Source of the DNA: Saprolegnia diclina VS20
Lineage: Eukaryota; Oomycota; Saprolegniomycetes; Saprolegniales; Saprolegniaceae
Assembly (NCBI RefSeq): GCF_000281045.1
Contig: NW_008246096.1
Coordinates: 163,727-227,726 of the forward strand
DNA: 64,000 bases
Direction of reading: 5' to 3'
Positions 10,959 through 21,814 of the stretch are shown piece after piece. The position numbers were made by a program, and so were the translations under genes. Below the pieces are notes generated by a model. The model saw nothing but the letters and a program-made list of their open reading frames with translations. It was not told where the DNA came from and made no database searches. Numbering within the stretch: the stretch's first letter is position 1; every line of letters starts with the position of its first letter.

Positions 10959-12268
10959 ATGATCTTCCTCGAGAACGAGAGCAAGATTGTACAGGAAGTC
11001 CTGCAAGGCCGTCTCGGCGAGGCGTACGTCCTGCCCCATGAAGGCTATGCACCAAGGCTATGCGTCTCATGCTGCATGCAACGTAGGGCCCCTCGCCCCG
11101 TCGAGCCGCTGGAGATCCGCCTTTGCGATTTTGACGGTAGGCGCCACGCCCAAGGCGAAGCGCCTCATGGCCGTCTGTAGATGTCCAATATGACCTCTCG
11201 ATCCAAGAGAACACGCTGTCCGTGTCCATGTCGTACCCGCCTGTCGTGGAGCTCGTCAAGTAGGCGACCCTACCTGGCAAGCATGCACTAATCTGAGCGT
11301 AGGTTTGGCGCCGCCAACATGTTGGCCAGCGTCTACCCCGAGTTTACGCTCACGGCGCCGAAGCCTGGCTTTGACTTGACCATGGTGGCCAACGTCGATG
11401 CAATCACGCCCGAGAATGCCAGTAGGCCATGACGGCGTCCCCTTCTATCGATCTCACGCACCCGCGGTAGCCAACGTGATTGACCGCATCTCACTCCTGA
11501 AGCGCAACCTCCTGAGCGCCCCCTTTGACCAGTACGTGGGACGCGTCCGACTGGCTCCATGAACAAACCACACGTCTTTGTGTAGCTGCTTCCTCGCACT
11601 CCACGCCGATGCGAGCAGCTCGCTGAGCCCGATCCAAATCCCCTTCCGTCGCCAAGAAACCATCTACGTGTTGCCGCAAGCCGACCGCATTGTCATCGTC
11701 TTCTCGGTCGCGTTCCAGGACAAGACGGACCAAGCGATCGCGCGCATCTTTCTCCAGGTCCGTGTCTCTACCCCGTCCGGTCGCACGCGTTACACTCTTG
11801 CCTGCCTAGGAGTTTGCCGAGGCGCGTCGCCACGTCAACAATGCGCCGCCGGTGAGCTTTGGGAAGGACCCGCCGCTCGAGCTCCGCGGTGTGCCCAATT
11901 TGCGCCAGTCGACGGACCACGTGGGCTACCTCAGCTTTGGTATCTCGCTTGCTATCGCATACATCACTAATAATGAATCTCTAGCCATCTTCAAGACACA
12001 CATCGACACGGATGCAAAGCGCGCCAAGGCCTGCACGCTCATCCAAGGCTTCCGCAACTACTTGCATTACCACATCAAGGCCTCCAAGACGTACATGCAC
12101 ATTCGCATGCGCAAGCGCGTCGACTTGCTTCTTCAAGGTGCTACACACTGTGGTGCATGCCTGTGGCTCATGCTCGCTCTAGTTCTCAACCGCGCGCAGC
12201 CCGCGAAGGATCCGTCCAAGGCCACGAAGAAGACCATTACCGGCAAGACATTTGATCGCAAAGTGTAA
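10959..12268 (+). CDS. ARPC2: Arp2/3 complex subunit 2 (p34-Arc)
   Basis: ARPC2 is a core scaffold subunit of the Arp2/3 complex, which nucleates branched actin. The start MIFLENESKIVQEVLQ matches the family N-terminus. The gene has about seven short introns. Recognisable blocks in order are LEIRLCDFDD, SMSYPPVVELVKFGA, IDRISLLKRNLLSAPF, ETIYVLPQADRIVIVFS, DKTDQAIARIFLQEFAEARR, PPLELRG, GYLSFG, RNYLHYHIKASKTYMHIRMR and VLNRAQPAK. The end is TITGKTFDRKV, as in other ARPC2 proteins. Length after splicing is close to the usual 300 residues. Phases of the first two introns were checked and keep the frame. It is convergent with the tRNA-binding-domain gene, with 94 bp between them. Confidence 0.94.
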
Positions 12269-12362
12269 GCTGCTGCCGTACCACTGCGTTGTACCTGCAG
12301 CGTCGTACAAGAAGGATGTAATGCAGTCGCATGACGTCGTCGTCGTTCTACGTCTTGACCGA

Positions 12363-12901
12363 CTACAGGTTGCGCGCCGTCAAGTAGTCGGCGATCGCCG
12401 TGCCCACGGTCGCGTCGAGGTCGAGCTCCATGATACCGTCGCTCGACTCGGCGAGGCCCAGCTCTTCCTCAGAGCAGATCATGCCCTGTGAGACTTCGCC
12501 GCGGAGCTTGGACTTTTTGATCTTAAGCACCTTGTCGATGAGCGCGGTGGCGTCCTCGGGGTTGGGCACGCGCAGCGTGAGGCGCGTCCCGATCGTCGCG
12601 ACCGGGACCTTGAGCCCCTCGCGTACGTTGGGCGCGCCGCAAATGATCTGGACAGGGTCCACTTCTACTTGGTCATAATGTCGTTGGTATATGCGAAGAC
12701 GCAAGGCGGCGTACCGGGGCCGACGGTGACTTGGCACACATGCAGGCGTTCGGCTTGCGGGTGGCCCGTGACCTTGAGCACTTCGCCGACGACGACGCCG
12801 GGCAGACGGGCGGGCTTGGGCGCAGCGACGATGGGCTTGGGCACGGTGGTGGTGCTGCAAAGGCGGACAAGGCCGCGCGGGCGAAGCATGGACCGCAGCA
12901 T
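12363..12901 (-). CDS. Free-standing organellar tRNA-binding (EMAPII/Trbp111-like) domain protein
   Basis: About 160 residues from two exons. The N-terminus [19 protein letters not shown] has Arg and Ser but no acidic residue, typical of a mitochondrial leader. The rest is one tRNA-binding OB-fold: [19 protein letters not shown], then [18 protein letters not shown], then [23 protein letters not shown]. These are the signature blocks of the N-terminal domain of bacterial phenylalanyl-tRNA synthetase beta and of Trbp111. No synthetase catalytic domain follows; the gene stops after ...[10 protein letters not shown]. In other lineages such domains bind the tRNA elbow and act as cofactors of synthetases. 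Mitochondrial location and cofactor role are inferred. An ATCCGGAT element lies 40 bp upstream of the ATG. Confidence 0.85.
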
Positions 12902-13765
12902 GGCAAGGATGAGGAGCGATGGCCACAACTCTTGAAGTTTATCCGGATCCTCCGGATACCACGAATTTGGCGCGATGCTCCAAGGTCGAGCAAGAATGCG
13001 CCGAGAAGGTCACACGACCCGGAGGGCTCTGGGCAAAAACACTGGAAGAGATTTTTGCTGTTGGTGTCGTCAGGTTGTTGAGGTGTATCGTTAAATCACG
13101 GCGCCAACGGCCGCATCAATATTTGTACACCTGAGGACGCCCCAATTTTAGGGGCGGTGTTATTCGTCGGTGTTAGTTCGTAGAGTAGGACGCTATGGGC
13201 GAGCTACTCGTTGAACAGCTTTGATGCGTCGGCGTTTGGAGGACCTGGGTCGATCAATACAAACGACTTGGGCAGCTGCGAGAGAAACGCAGGTGGCGGG
13301 TGCTCGTTCAAGCGTGCAGCTGCGTGCTCGAAGGCTCTTCCTGCGAAACAAATCGACCGCACACTTGTTCATGAACTTCTTTTGTCACATCTCATGACGC
13401 CACGTCACGGCCTCGTCACGCCGAAGCAAGGGCACGCGACACGTCGATCCTTGTCGCCCGAACGGCGCGGCACGACCGCCGTCTCAGAAAGGCAAGCTGC
13501 TGAGCCTGGGTCCGAGAACGGAAGCTTTGCGGTGGCTTGCCCATCCAACGGCCCCCGCATCACGCTGCTGCGGCGGTGACGTAGAGACTCGTTGAAAGAG
13601 CTCGAACAAAACGACGCTCTGGATGCTGGAGCGGCCAGTACGCTGCGGCGGCAAAAGATACTTGCTTGCCATGACGAGTCGCGCACCACATAGACACTCC
13701 AGAGTGGTAGCACCGCCTTCTTCTTCGACTTCGTGGGCGCCAGATCCAAATTTTCGCGGGTGGCG
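12902..13765. other. Divergent upstream region; no convincing gene
   Basis: It holds the ATCCGGAT pair of the tRNA-binding-domain gene and a 6-bp hairpin (CGCCCC/GGGGCG with loop AATTTTA, 13138-13156). A 122-codon open frame at 13211-13579 starts with TTG and resembles nothing, so it is not called. Confidence 0.4.
12941..12957. promoter_or_regulatory. ATCCGGAT palindrome plus adjacent TCCGGAT
   Basis: An exact palindrome at 12941-12948 is followed by TCCGGAT from 12951. It lies 40 bp upstream of the tRNA-binding-domain protein start. Confidence 0.55.
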
Positions 13766-14501
13766 ATGAAGGCGCCCGAGAGCCCCGACCGCCTCTCGTG
13801 GTCGTCGGGCATGCCCAGCATCACCAACTCGCTCACGGCGTGGACGATGCCAATCTACGAGATGGACGACGACTCGACGCTCGGTGAAACCTCGTCCGGC
13901 GGCTTTACGCTCCAGACCGATTCGCCGCGCCAAAGCCGGTCGCGCCGCTGGCTCGCTACATGCCTAATTGTCTGGCTCGCCGTGTGTGGCGGCGCCTCCA
14001 TCGCGCTCGTCCTCACGCTGCAGCACACGTCCACCGCGCCCCTGCCAACCACCACCATTAACAGTACGACGACGACGACCATTCTTCTCGTTCGAAACCA
14101 ATGCCAATCCGGCATCGACATCTACTACAGCCTGGACGCAAGCGAAGACCATGTCGTGGTCACCACCAACACCTCCATCCCAATCTCTACCAAAGGCCTG
14201 GCCAGCATCTCGGTGCGTCTCGGCGCATCGACGAATGCTACACGTACGTCGCCCCTTGTCGCCAAGCGCAAGAGCTTAAAGTACTCTACCCATAGGGTTT
14301 GCGTGGCTACGCCGTGAGGCGCAGCTCGCGAGCTACAGCATCACAACAACCGACGGGTTCAATACGGCCATGGCCGTGAAGTCGAGCGAGCCAAGCGCCT
14401 GTGCCGCAGTGACATGTCTTGCACCACCATGCTCGACTACCGCCGTCACTTGCCCGTCAACGACGCCTCTCGAGGTCACACTTTGCCCTGTCTCGGTCTA
14501 G
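13766..14501 (+). CDS. Predicted type II membrane protein with thaumatin-like ectodomain
   Basis: Two exons with an intron at 14244-14295. Residues 1-65 are polar and Ser/Asp-rich, with no signal peptide. One membrane segment follows (ATCLIVWLAVCGGASIALVLTL). Then comes a Thr-rich linker encoded partly by ACG/ACC repeats, and an ectodomain of about 140 residues. The latter begins LVRNQCQSGIDIYY. After the intron it reads RREAQLASYSITTTDGFNTAMAV, then a cysteine cluster CAAVTCLAPPC. That resembles the thaumatin pattern (start with N-x-C, later Y-x-I-S-x-x-DGFN, then paired cysteines), but it is shorter than plant thaumatins, nearer the small form. Thaumatin-like folds bind glucans. Membrane anchoring is unusual. 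The family call is tentative; splice joining keeps frame and the ending is clear. Confidence 0.6.
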
Positions 14502-14859
14502 TGGGCATTATTTACTCTTTTAATTTAGTTTTTGTCAGATTACATTCAGTCGCAACTACGGATGAACATTCGTACTACTAGTAATATAGCAGCTTGTGCT
14601 ATAAACTTACGAAGACAATAGCAGCTTGGGCTAGACAATGAAGAAGAGTGGTGCCGTGGTCAAGTCAACGAGGTGCGCTTCCATGCGTGGGGCTTGTGAC
14701 GTGGCAAAAATTTCGAGTCCCTCGAAAACTTGATATTACACCCTATCCAAAATGAGGGTATTTTGTAGAGTCAACTGCAAGCGGAAGGATCCGAGGTACT
14801 CGTCCGCGCACGACGCGCGTCGGCCTCATGCACATGGCCGCGTAGGTCGATAGCTCTAT
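14502..14859. other. Intergenic with a short hairpin-forming direct repeat
   Basis: It holds ATAGCA-GCTTG-TGCTAT (14586-14602), a perfect inverted repeat, and a second imperfect copy about 31 bp downstream, probably in the 3' flank of the thaumatin-like gene. No gene is seen. Confidence 0.4.
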
Positions 14860-17800
14860 ATGCGCGACGCAATGCTACGCGTTGGCCTCTTCTGTGGCAT
14901 CTTTACGCTGCAATGGTACGAGAGCCCGGCAGCGACCCATCGTCTTGACCTCGTGCTACTAGCTGCATCACGGTGCTCGGCAGCGTGACCCGCGATACGA
15001 TCTTCCTGCGCATCTACGACTCGCGCTACATCTCGCACATGACAGTCCTCATGTCGTTTGCGTCCGCGTATGCCATGACGGCGGCCGCGCGCCTCCTCCA
15101 ACGCGGTACGATCGATGTCCAAAGCGCGCTTCCCACAGGCGACGTAGGCGTGCGCCCGACGGTTCTCGCGTGCGGCTTTCCATGCCTCTCGTCACTGATT
15201 ATGGTCGGGCTTTGGCTACTTTTGACGCAGCTTCCGCAGCTGCTGTACCTCTCGAGCATCGCGCTCTACGTCTGGATTGAGATTGCGATCCAGCTTCTCT
15301 CGCAGCAGTTTTGGGACCTCTGTGCCGCCGCGTTCACGGTCGCCGAGTCCAAGCAGTACTTTGGCGCTATCACATTTGGCTCAACGCTCGGCACGATCTT
15401 TGCCAGTTTTGCAATCATCCCGCTTCTCAAGGCATATGCGATTCCGACCGAAGGCAACGTGCTCGTCGTCGCACTGCTTATGGGCGTCCTCGGCGCCTTT
15501 ATGTGCTTCGTCACACCCCTCTTTGGCCTCTCGCCGCGAGTCAAAGCCAGCGATGGCGCTTCGTACATTTTTGCTTTTTCTACGATCTGAGTGGCTGAGG
15601 TTGTTGTAGGAAAGCGGCGTCGACGTCGTCGATCGTGTCGGACATTCAGAATCGGTCGTACCTCAAGCACGTGTGCTTCTTTGACATGGGCGCGACCTTG
15701 ATTCGCGTTCTCGTCGACTACCGGACGCTCTCGATCCTAAGCACGCACTCGGAAGAGACGCTCAAGTACTCGCTTGGCGCGATCAACGGTGTCCAGAGCT
15801 TCTTTATGATCCCGCTCCAGGTAGCATATTTGGTGGTTTTTGAGAAAAAGCAGCTGACGATGGAAGTAGCTGGTGTCGGGGCCGCTCTTTTCGTACTTTG
15901 GCGTCATGTACGGCATCTCGACGCTACCGTTGGCGATTATTCTCTATGGCGCGTCGACGTACTTGTCGTCGGTACGTATGGTCGTCGTTCTTTGTTGGCG
16001 GTTGACAGAATGTCGTAGTCGCACTTGCTTTTGATTGGCACACGCGCGCTCTACAACAGCGTGTCGCATGCGATCTTCAACCCGGCGCGGGAGCTGCTCT
16101 GGCTGCCGCTCAACGCGACCGACCGGACCAAATTCAAAAGCTTTGTCGTCGGCCCGTTCCGGTCGATTGCTCGTGTGCTCGGTGCGCTCATTTCGATCGT
16201 GCTCACGTCCGACACGATGCAGCGCTACTGCGGCCCTCGCTCGGTCAGGTACCTTTTTTCTTTTGTATCGAGGTATCGAGTTGAACTAGTGTGGTCATGG
16301 TGCTCTTTGGCGTCGCGTGGTTCTTTGATGCACTCGCCGCGCGGCAGTCGTATGCGACCGAGTTTTACGCATCGCTCAAGAAAGGTCACATGGACCTGAC
16401 GTCGCCCATCATTGACTTTACCACTGACCAAGTACGTTTGCGAGCGTCATGACGCGTCATTGCGATTGCGTAGGTCGAGCTCGTCCAAGAGACGCTTCGG
16501 AGCGGCGCGTCCAACCAAGTGGCTTTTGTGCTCAGCTTTCTGCAGCCGTCGCACGTTCCGCTCTTCCGCAGCGTACACTTTTTGCTTGCATGTCGTTTGG
16601 GCTTGAAAGAAAGTTGGGTGTAGGAGCTACGGGCTGTGTTTACGATGCCGGACGCGTCGTTTCACACGCAAATGCGCCTCATCGAGCTCCACGTGGCCAG
16701 CGCAGAGACTTCTAATGACGAGTCCAAGCGGATTTTCACTGTGGAGGACCTCCTCGCTGTCTATGACGATTGCGCCAAGCCGCAGGAGCTCCGCCTCGCG
16801 TGCCTTTTGGCGTGCGGCCACGAGCGCGGCGCATCGACGGACGCCCTTGCCGATGCACTGCACAACGCCAGCGACGTTTCAATGGTCGTCGGTGCGGCGA
16901 TCGCGCTGCTCCGGCGGACGCAGTGGATGGACGAGAAGGCGACGGTCGTGCTCCAAAAGCTGCTGCATGAGCCCCGTGACATTGAGGCAAAGGTCGTGTG
17001 CCTCCGCATCGTGGGCAAGGAGCTCCCGGAGCTCCTCGGCAACGGGTATCTCGTGTACCTTCTCCACGAAACCCAAGCGCCGTCGATCGTTCGCGCGGCG
17101 CTGCAGTGCTGTCGGCAGTCGAAGCGAACGTCGCCGATGCTGTTGCCCGCGCTTCTCAAATGGCTGCCCGACGCAACGCTGCGCACCGACGTCATTGACG
17201 CCCTCCAAGCATTCCCGCCCTCGGTGCTCTGGGAGTACGTGGTCAACTTTCTCGACAAGGCTGTCGCTGACGTCGCCCTCGAGCGCATCATTGGCGGGCT
17301 CCGGCTCGTGGAAGCTGCGGCGTTTCCGTCGGACGCCAAGCTCGACCTCGTCCTCAACATGATGGACTCGCTTCTCGCCAAGTCGAGCACGCCGTCCGAG
17401 CTCCAGCTGAGCCAGCTCTTTGGTCTGAGCCAGGTCGAGCTGCCGCTCTGGGAAGCCCTTGCGGACGCGGTGCTGCGGATCGTCGACCACCTCCGGGAGG
17501 ACGACAGCACCGACGTCCGCGTCTTGGTCAAGCGCATGGACCACATTGTGTCCACCCACGTGTTTCGCGGGTATCAGATGCAGCACCTGCGCCTTCTCTT
17601 CGAAGACCCGCACCACCACACACTGCTGTCGCATGTCGTGGAAGACACGCTGGACGTGCTGCTCCGCATGGTGCTCAAGCTCGCCTCGGTGCGGTTCCCA
17701 AAAGGCTTCAACATCCACGTCCTCCTCGAGGGCCTCCACGCCGACGTGCCCGAAGTGCTCTCGGCCGTCCAGGTACGAGTCTTACGGATACGAATACGGC

Positions 17801-19871
17801 TGAAACGTGGATCCACGGTTAGGAAGTCCTCGAGACGCTTTTACCATCAAGTGCCAAGCATACGCTCTTGCCGCTGCTGTTTCCGCACGCCCCCAAGGCC
17901 CCGATGGCGCTGCAGGTTGCGTGTTATCAGACGTGTCCATCTGACGTGCTTGGCGTAGCTGCTCAAGGACGTCAAGAAGATCCAAAGCACGCTGCGCAAC
18001 GACAGTTTGATGCGAACGATGCAGGACGACAGCATTGCGCTCGAGCTCTCATGCCTCGCGCTCGAGTACTACCTCCACGCAACATCCTGCCACGACCACG
18101 ACCACAGCGCCGAGACGGCGCGAGTGCTCACGGAAGCCCAAGCCGACCGTCTCTTGGCGCATAGCATCACCAAAGACTTGGTGTGCCGCGCGTTCCAGTG
18201 CGTCATCACCGACGAGTTCTTCTGTGTCGTGACGCACTCTCTCCGTAGAGACCCGCAGTGCCGGCGCGCCAAGGCTTTAGAACACCTCTTTCAACGAGCT
18301 ACGATGGACGCGGACCTCGCACCACTGGCCTTTACGACCTTTGACGTACGTGACTTGTTGTCTCGGCGTCTCAAGACAGGTCTGTCGCTGTGGTAGGTGG
18401 TCATGAGCCTGCGCGCGTGTGCACTCTTCCGATCGATCGCGGTGCTGGAGCTCGTGCAGAAGATCGCGTGTCACTTTGAACCGCGTCGCGTTGTCGCCAG
18501 CACAACCTTTGTCGAGGAAGGCGACATCGGTACGCCGTTCTCTCTCATATAAAAGGCAGCGCATCCATGCCTGTCGTAGCGTCCCAAATGTACGTTTTGG
18601 CCAAGGGATCGGTCGAGCTCCATCAAGCCAACGGCAACGTCCTCACGACACTTCATGACGGCGCGTGCGTCGGCGAGCTCGCACTGCTGACGAGCAAAGG
18701 CAAGCACTTGGCGTCCGCGACCGCGACGACCGACGTGGTCGTGCTCGAGATCTCGCGCGCCAATCTGCACGCGCTCATCCACGACAACACGGGCATCGCA
18801 CGCGGCGTTCTGGACGCGCTGGCGTCGACCTTGCGCTGGACGTACCTCCAGGTACCTTTTTCTATCCATGTTGAGACAAGGGTTCGGTTGATATCTTGAG
18901 CTTCTCTGGCAAACTAGCTCGAGTCGACCGAAGAGACGAGTCGACTGAAGCGCCTAGTCTTTGCGTCGCAAGTGTCGGTGGCCGCCAACGTTGATCGCGC
19001 GGCGAGCAATTTGCTCGCCAAGATTGGCCGCGCCCGGTCGCAGTCGGCGCACCTCCCGCCGCGATCCAAGCCGCACGCGCACCTGCTCGAGTACTCGAGT
19101 CTCAACTTGAGTGCCAAGCATTTCACGGCGACGCCGCGTGCGCAGGACGAGGTCACGTACTCGCACTTGGAAAAGTGCCTGCATCTCAAGGCGTCCAACC
19201 TCTTGAAGGACGTCGACGACGACCTCGTACCTACGAAGCGATCTGTCGATGGCGACTGATAACGTGGAGGCGTAGATTTCGACGGTCGCACAGATGGCAC
19301 AAGTCGTAGTGCTCCAGCCGCGCGACGTGCTGTTCGCCGAGGGGTCGCCGGCCAACAGCATTTACGCGGTCGTCGACGGCACGATTGTGCTTGCGATGAC
19401 CAAGGACGAAAAGACAACCGCGCTCACGCATTGCGGCGCTGGCATTTGCTTTGGCGAACTCGTACGTGCTCTCTTGCTTGACTCGACTATGTTCTAGTCG
19501 ACTCGTGGTGGTTCTAGTCGTTCATCAAGGGCTCGACGCATATCATGTCGGCCACCGCAGCGATGACGACGACGCAGGCGCGTGTGATTGTGCTCCAGAT
19601 CCCGACGTGGGAGCTTGTCGAGCTCGCCGAGAAGCACAACAAGCTCATGCACCTCGTCATGACGTGGATGTCGCGAAAGATTACGATCAAGATGAAGAAT
19701 GACGCGCTGTCGGCCATGACCGAGTACACGCACCTGCCCCTGCGGACGCTGCCGAGCTCGCCGATTGGCAGTCCGCGCGGCAGTCCACGCAAGAAGATGC
19801 AGTGGGACGACGACGACGACGGTATGGCGGACGGCACGACGGGCCTGCGTCTGCGCCAAAATACATTGTAA
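14860..19871 (+). CDS. Large bacterial-style (NTT/TLC-like) transporter with HEAT-like and two cNMP-binding-like domains
   Basis: This is a gene of more than 15 exons, predicted at roughly 1,350-1,400 residues. The N-terminal third is polytopic: VGLFCGIFTLQCCITVLGSV, LSSLIMVGLWLLLTQLPQLL, VLVVALLMGVLGAFMCFVTPL and more. The motif SVTRDTIFLRIYDS and the AESKQYFGAITFGSTLGTIF segment resemble ATP/ADP-translocase-like (TLC/Npt) proteins of bacteria. The middle (after about 16600) is an all-helical HEAT-like array with no membrane segments. Then come two cyclic-nucleotide-binding folds: one with VGELALLTSKGK, one with CFGELSFIKGS. Each has the GEL core of the phosphate cassette but lacks the usual arginine that holds the cyclic phosphate. 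The tail is acidic. Similar transporter-HEAT-cNMP chains are known in bacteria; substrate here is unknown. No other gene was found inside the span, and the frames join across the introns inspected. Confidence 0.72.
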
Positions 19872-20059
19872 GAAGCCTAGGACCCTAGCCCCGTCGACGG
19901 TTCACGCTGGCAATGGAACCGGCTGTAGAACACACCGTTCGGTTTGATGCGAACCGGTTAAGAAACTAAACCGGTTCATATGTATCCGAGCCGGTGCATG
20001 CGACATGAAAACCGGTTAAGGCGGGCATCAACCAGTTTCGAATCTTGCAGCGCGCTGGC
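19872..20059. promoter_or_regulatory. Promoter with three AACCGGTT palindromes
   Basis: AACCGGTT occurs exactly at 19952-19959, 19969-19976 and 20010-20017. Near-copies (GAACCGGCT, GCCGGTG) lie between and before them. All sit within 110 bp upstream of the ankyrin gene start. The same 8-mer is the consensus of Grainyhead/CP2 factors in animals and fungi; whether such a factor exists here is unknown. Confidence 0.5.
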
Positions 20060-21568
20060 ATGGTCTTCCTCGACGTCCTCCATGTGCATCCGCTCCGGAG
20101 CATCATCTTTGCGTACCAAGATGGGATCTACGAGGACCTGCGCCCGCGCTTCCACGAGTTCCGCCGCAAGGTCCGGTACAGCCTCGCGCACTATGCCGGG
20201 CGCGGCCACGACTGCTTCGTCGGCGGCCGGCTCGTGTCCTCGCCTTTCCACAAGACGCTGCTCGGGACCGTCACGGACCGCAATCTGTGCTTGGACGAAG
20301 AGGCGATGTATGACATTCGCTTCCCGCTGCACCTCGCCATCTACGAGGGCAAGCTGCATGTGGTGCAGCGCATCTTGGCCTGTCGCCCGGCGCTCGTCTC
20401 TGCCGACGCGATCGACTGCGCGTTTGCTTGCGGCAAGCTGTACATTGCCCGGTATCTCCTGCATCAACGCAGTAGCATGACGAATCTCTCTCGACAGACG
20501 CCAAAGCGCTCATTCAAGGGCAGGAGCCTACCCAAGTACGTCGCGTACTTTGGCCGTGTCGACCTCTTGCAGCTCCTCAGGACGTACACCGACCATGGTT
20601 GGGACGAGAGTGCCATGCAAGCAGCGATCCGACGTCGACATGTCGCGTGCGCCGAGTACCTCTGGGACACGTTCCCGACCACCGTCACCTACGACGATCT
20701 CTACCACGACGTCGCGATCGCAGGGCTCTTCTCGCTCGTCTTGCGCTGCGACAAAGCGCGGTTGCCTGTCTCGGCGCAAGTTCTGGCTGGCGCCGCCATT
20801 AGCGGTCACCTCGGCATCATTCGGTTCCTGCACGAGCGGTGGCGCCACGGCAATGCGACAAGCGCACTCAGCGCCGCCTACGCCGAGGGCCAAATGCACA
20901 TTGTGCGCTTCCTGCTTACGCACCGAAGTGAGTTTGCAGGTCGGCGCGGCGTCGACGCCGCCGCCACGTACGGCTTCTTGGACATTGTGCAGTCGCGTCT
21001 CGCTGCGGGCTACTGCGGCAGCAGCGACATCGCCTTCCAAGCGCTCTGCCACGGTCATTTGAACGTGGTCCGATACCTCTTGTACGTTGGGTACACGCTC
21101 GACCTCTCGACGGTATCGCCGCTGCTTGTGTGGTGCTGGGACGAGGCCAAGGTCGCGCGTGCGGGAACACTCGAGATGCTGGCCTTTCTGCACAGCCGGT
21201 CGTTTCGGTTTCGCGCCGTGTGGGTCGACTTTGCGGCCGCCGAAGGGTGTCTCGAGGCCGTGCGCTTCCTTATTGACGTCGCCCACGCACCATGCTCCCC
21301 GAATGCGATCGACAGCGCAGTGTTCCACCCCCCTGTGCTCGCCTACCTCGTCGCGCACACGTGCGTACGCTGTACGACCAAAGGGTTTGTGAACGCACTG
21401 CACTGGCAGACACCGCTGCGCGTCTTCGCGATGCTTTTGCAGCACTTTCGACCCGAGTGCACGCCGGAGGTCGTGCGCTGCGCGCAAATCGAGGCCCGCC
21501 TCGACGTACTCGAGCTCCTCCAGTGCGAACGTGTGTTTTCAACAGCGAGCCAGCATGGAGGAAGATGA
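20060..21568 (+). CDS. Ankyrin-repeat protein, single exon
   Basis: About 502 residues, intronless, unlike most neighbours. It starts MVFLDVLHVHPLRSIIFAYQ, a short helical N-terminus often seen in oomycete ankyrin families. Degenerate ankyrin units follow throughout: FPLHLAIYEGKLHVVQRIL, DCAFACGKLYIARYLL, GAAISGHLGIIRFLHE, SAAYAEGQMHIVRFLL, DAAATYGFLDIVQSRL, FQALCHGHLNVVRYLL and FAAAEGCLEAVRFLI. No other domain or membrane segment is visible. The role is probably protein binding; the partner is unknown. The ATG at 20060 is chosen because the longer frame begins with TTG. Intronless structure and divergent repeats suggest an expanding, perhaps retroposed family; this is inference. Confidence 0.8.
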   Translation: MVFLDVLHVHPLRSIIFAYQDGIYEDLRPRFHEFRRKVRYSLAHYAGRGHDCFVGGRLVSSPFHKTLLGTVTDRNLCLDEEAMYDIRFPLHLAIYEGKLHVVQRILACRPALVSADAIDCAFACGKLYIARYLLHQRSSMTNLSRQTPKRSFKGRSLPKYVAYFGRVDLLQLLRTYTDHGWDESAMQAAIRRRHVACAEYLWDTFPTTVTYDDLYHDVAIAGLFSLVLRCDKARLPVSAQVLAGAAISGHLGIIRFLHERWRHGNATSALSAAYAEGQMHIVRFLLTHRSEFAGRRGVDAAATYGFLDIVQSRLAAGYCGSSDIAFQALCHGHLNVVRYLLYVGYTLDLSTVSPLLVWCWDEAKVARAGTLEMLAFLHSRSFRFRAVWVDFAAAEGCLEAVRFLIDVAHAPCSPNAIDSAVFHPPVLAYLVAHTCVRCTTKGFVNALHWQTPLRVFAMLLQHFRPECTPEVVRCAQIEARLDVLELLQCERVFSTASQHGGR

Positions 21569-21591
21569 ATCGTCAACAACACCGATGACGC

Positions 21592-21656
21592 ACTCTAGTC
21601 GGCTGGAGTAGACTCTAGTCGGCCTGTTCACACCTTGGTTGACCACACTCTAGTCG
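21592..21656. repeat. Three direct copies of ACTCTAGTCG
   Basis: Exact copies lie at 21592-21601, 21612-21621 and 21647-21656, just after the ankyrin stop and before the 3' end of the EF-hand gene. Related CTAGTCG strings occur at about 19495-19520. Function unknown. Confidence 0.5.
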
Positions 21657-21814
21657 TCGTCTCGTCCGTCGACTTTGCCAAAATGACCGAGCAATTGCAG
21701 ACCCCATGCAGTGTCGCCACCTGGTGCGCAAGCTTTTCTTATGGAAGCGGTGAAATGTGTACATGAGCAATCGACAACGTTGACAAAGCACAGTGAATTC
21801 ACATCCATCGGGGG

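Noticed and set aside
13211-13579. 122-codon plus-strand frame
   Set aside because: It begins with TTG and overlaps a 143-codon frame on the opposite strand; neither looks like protein.
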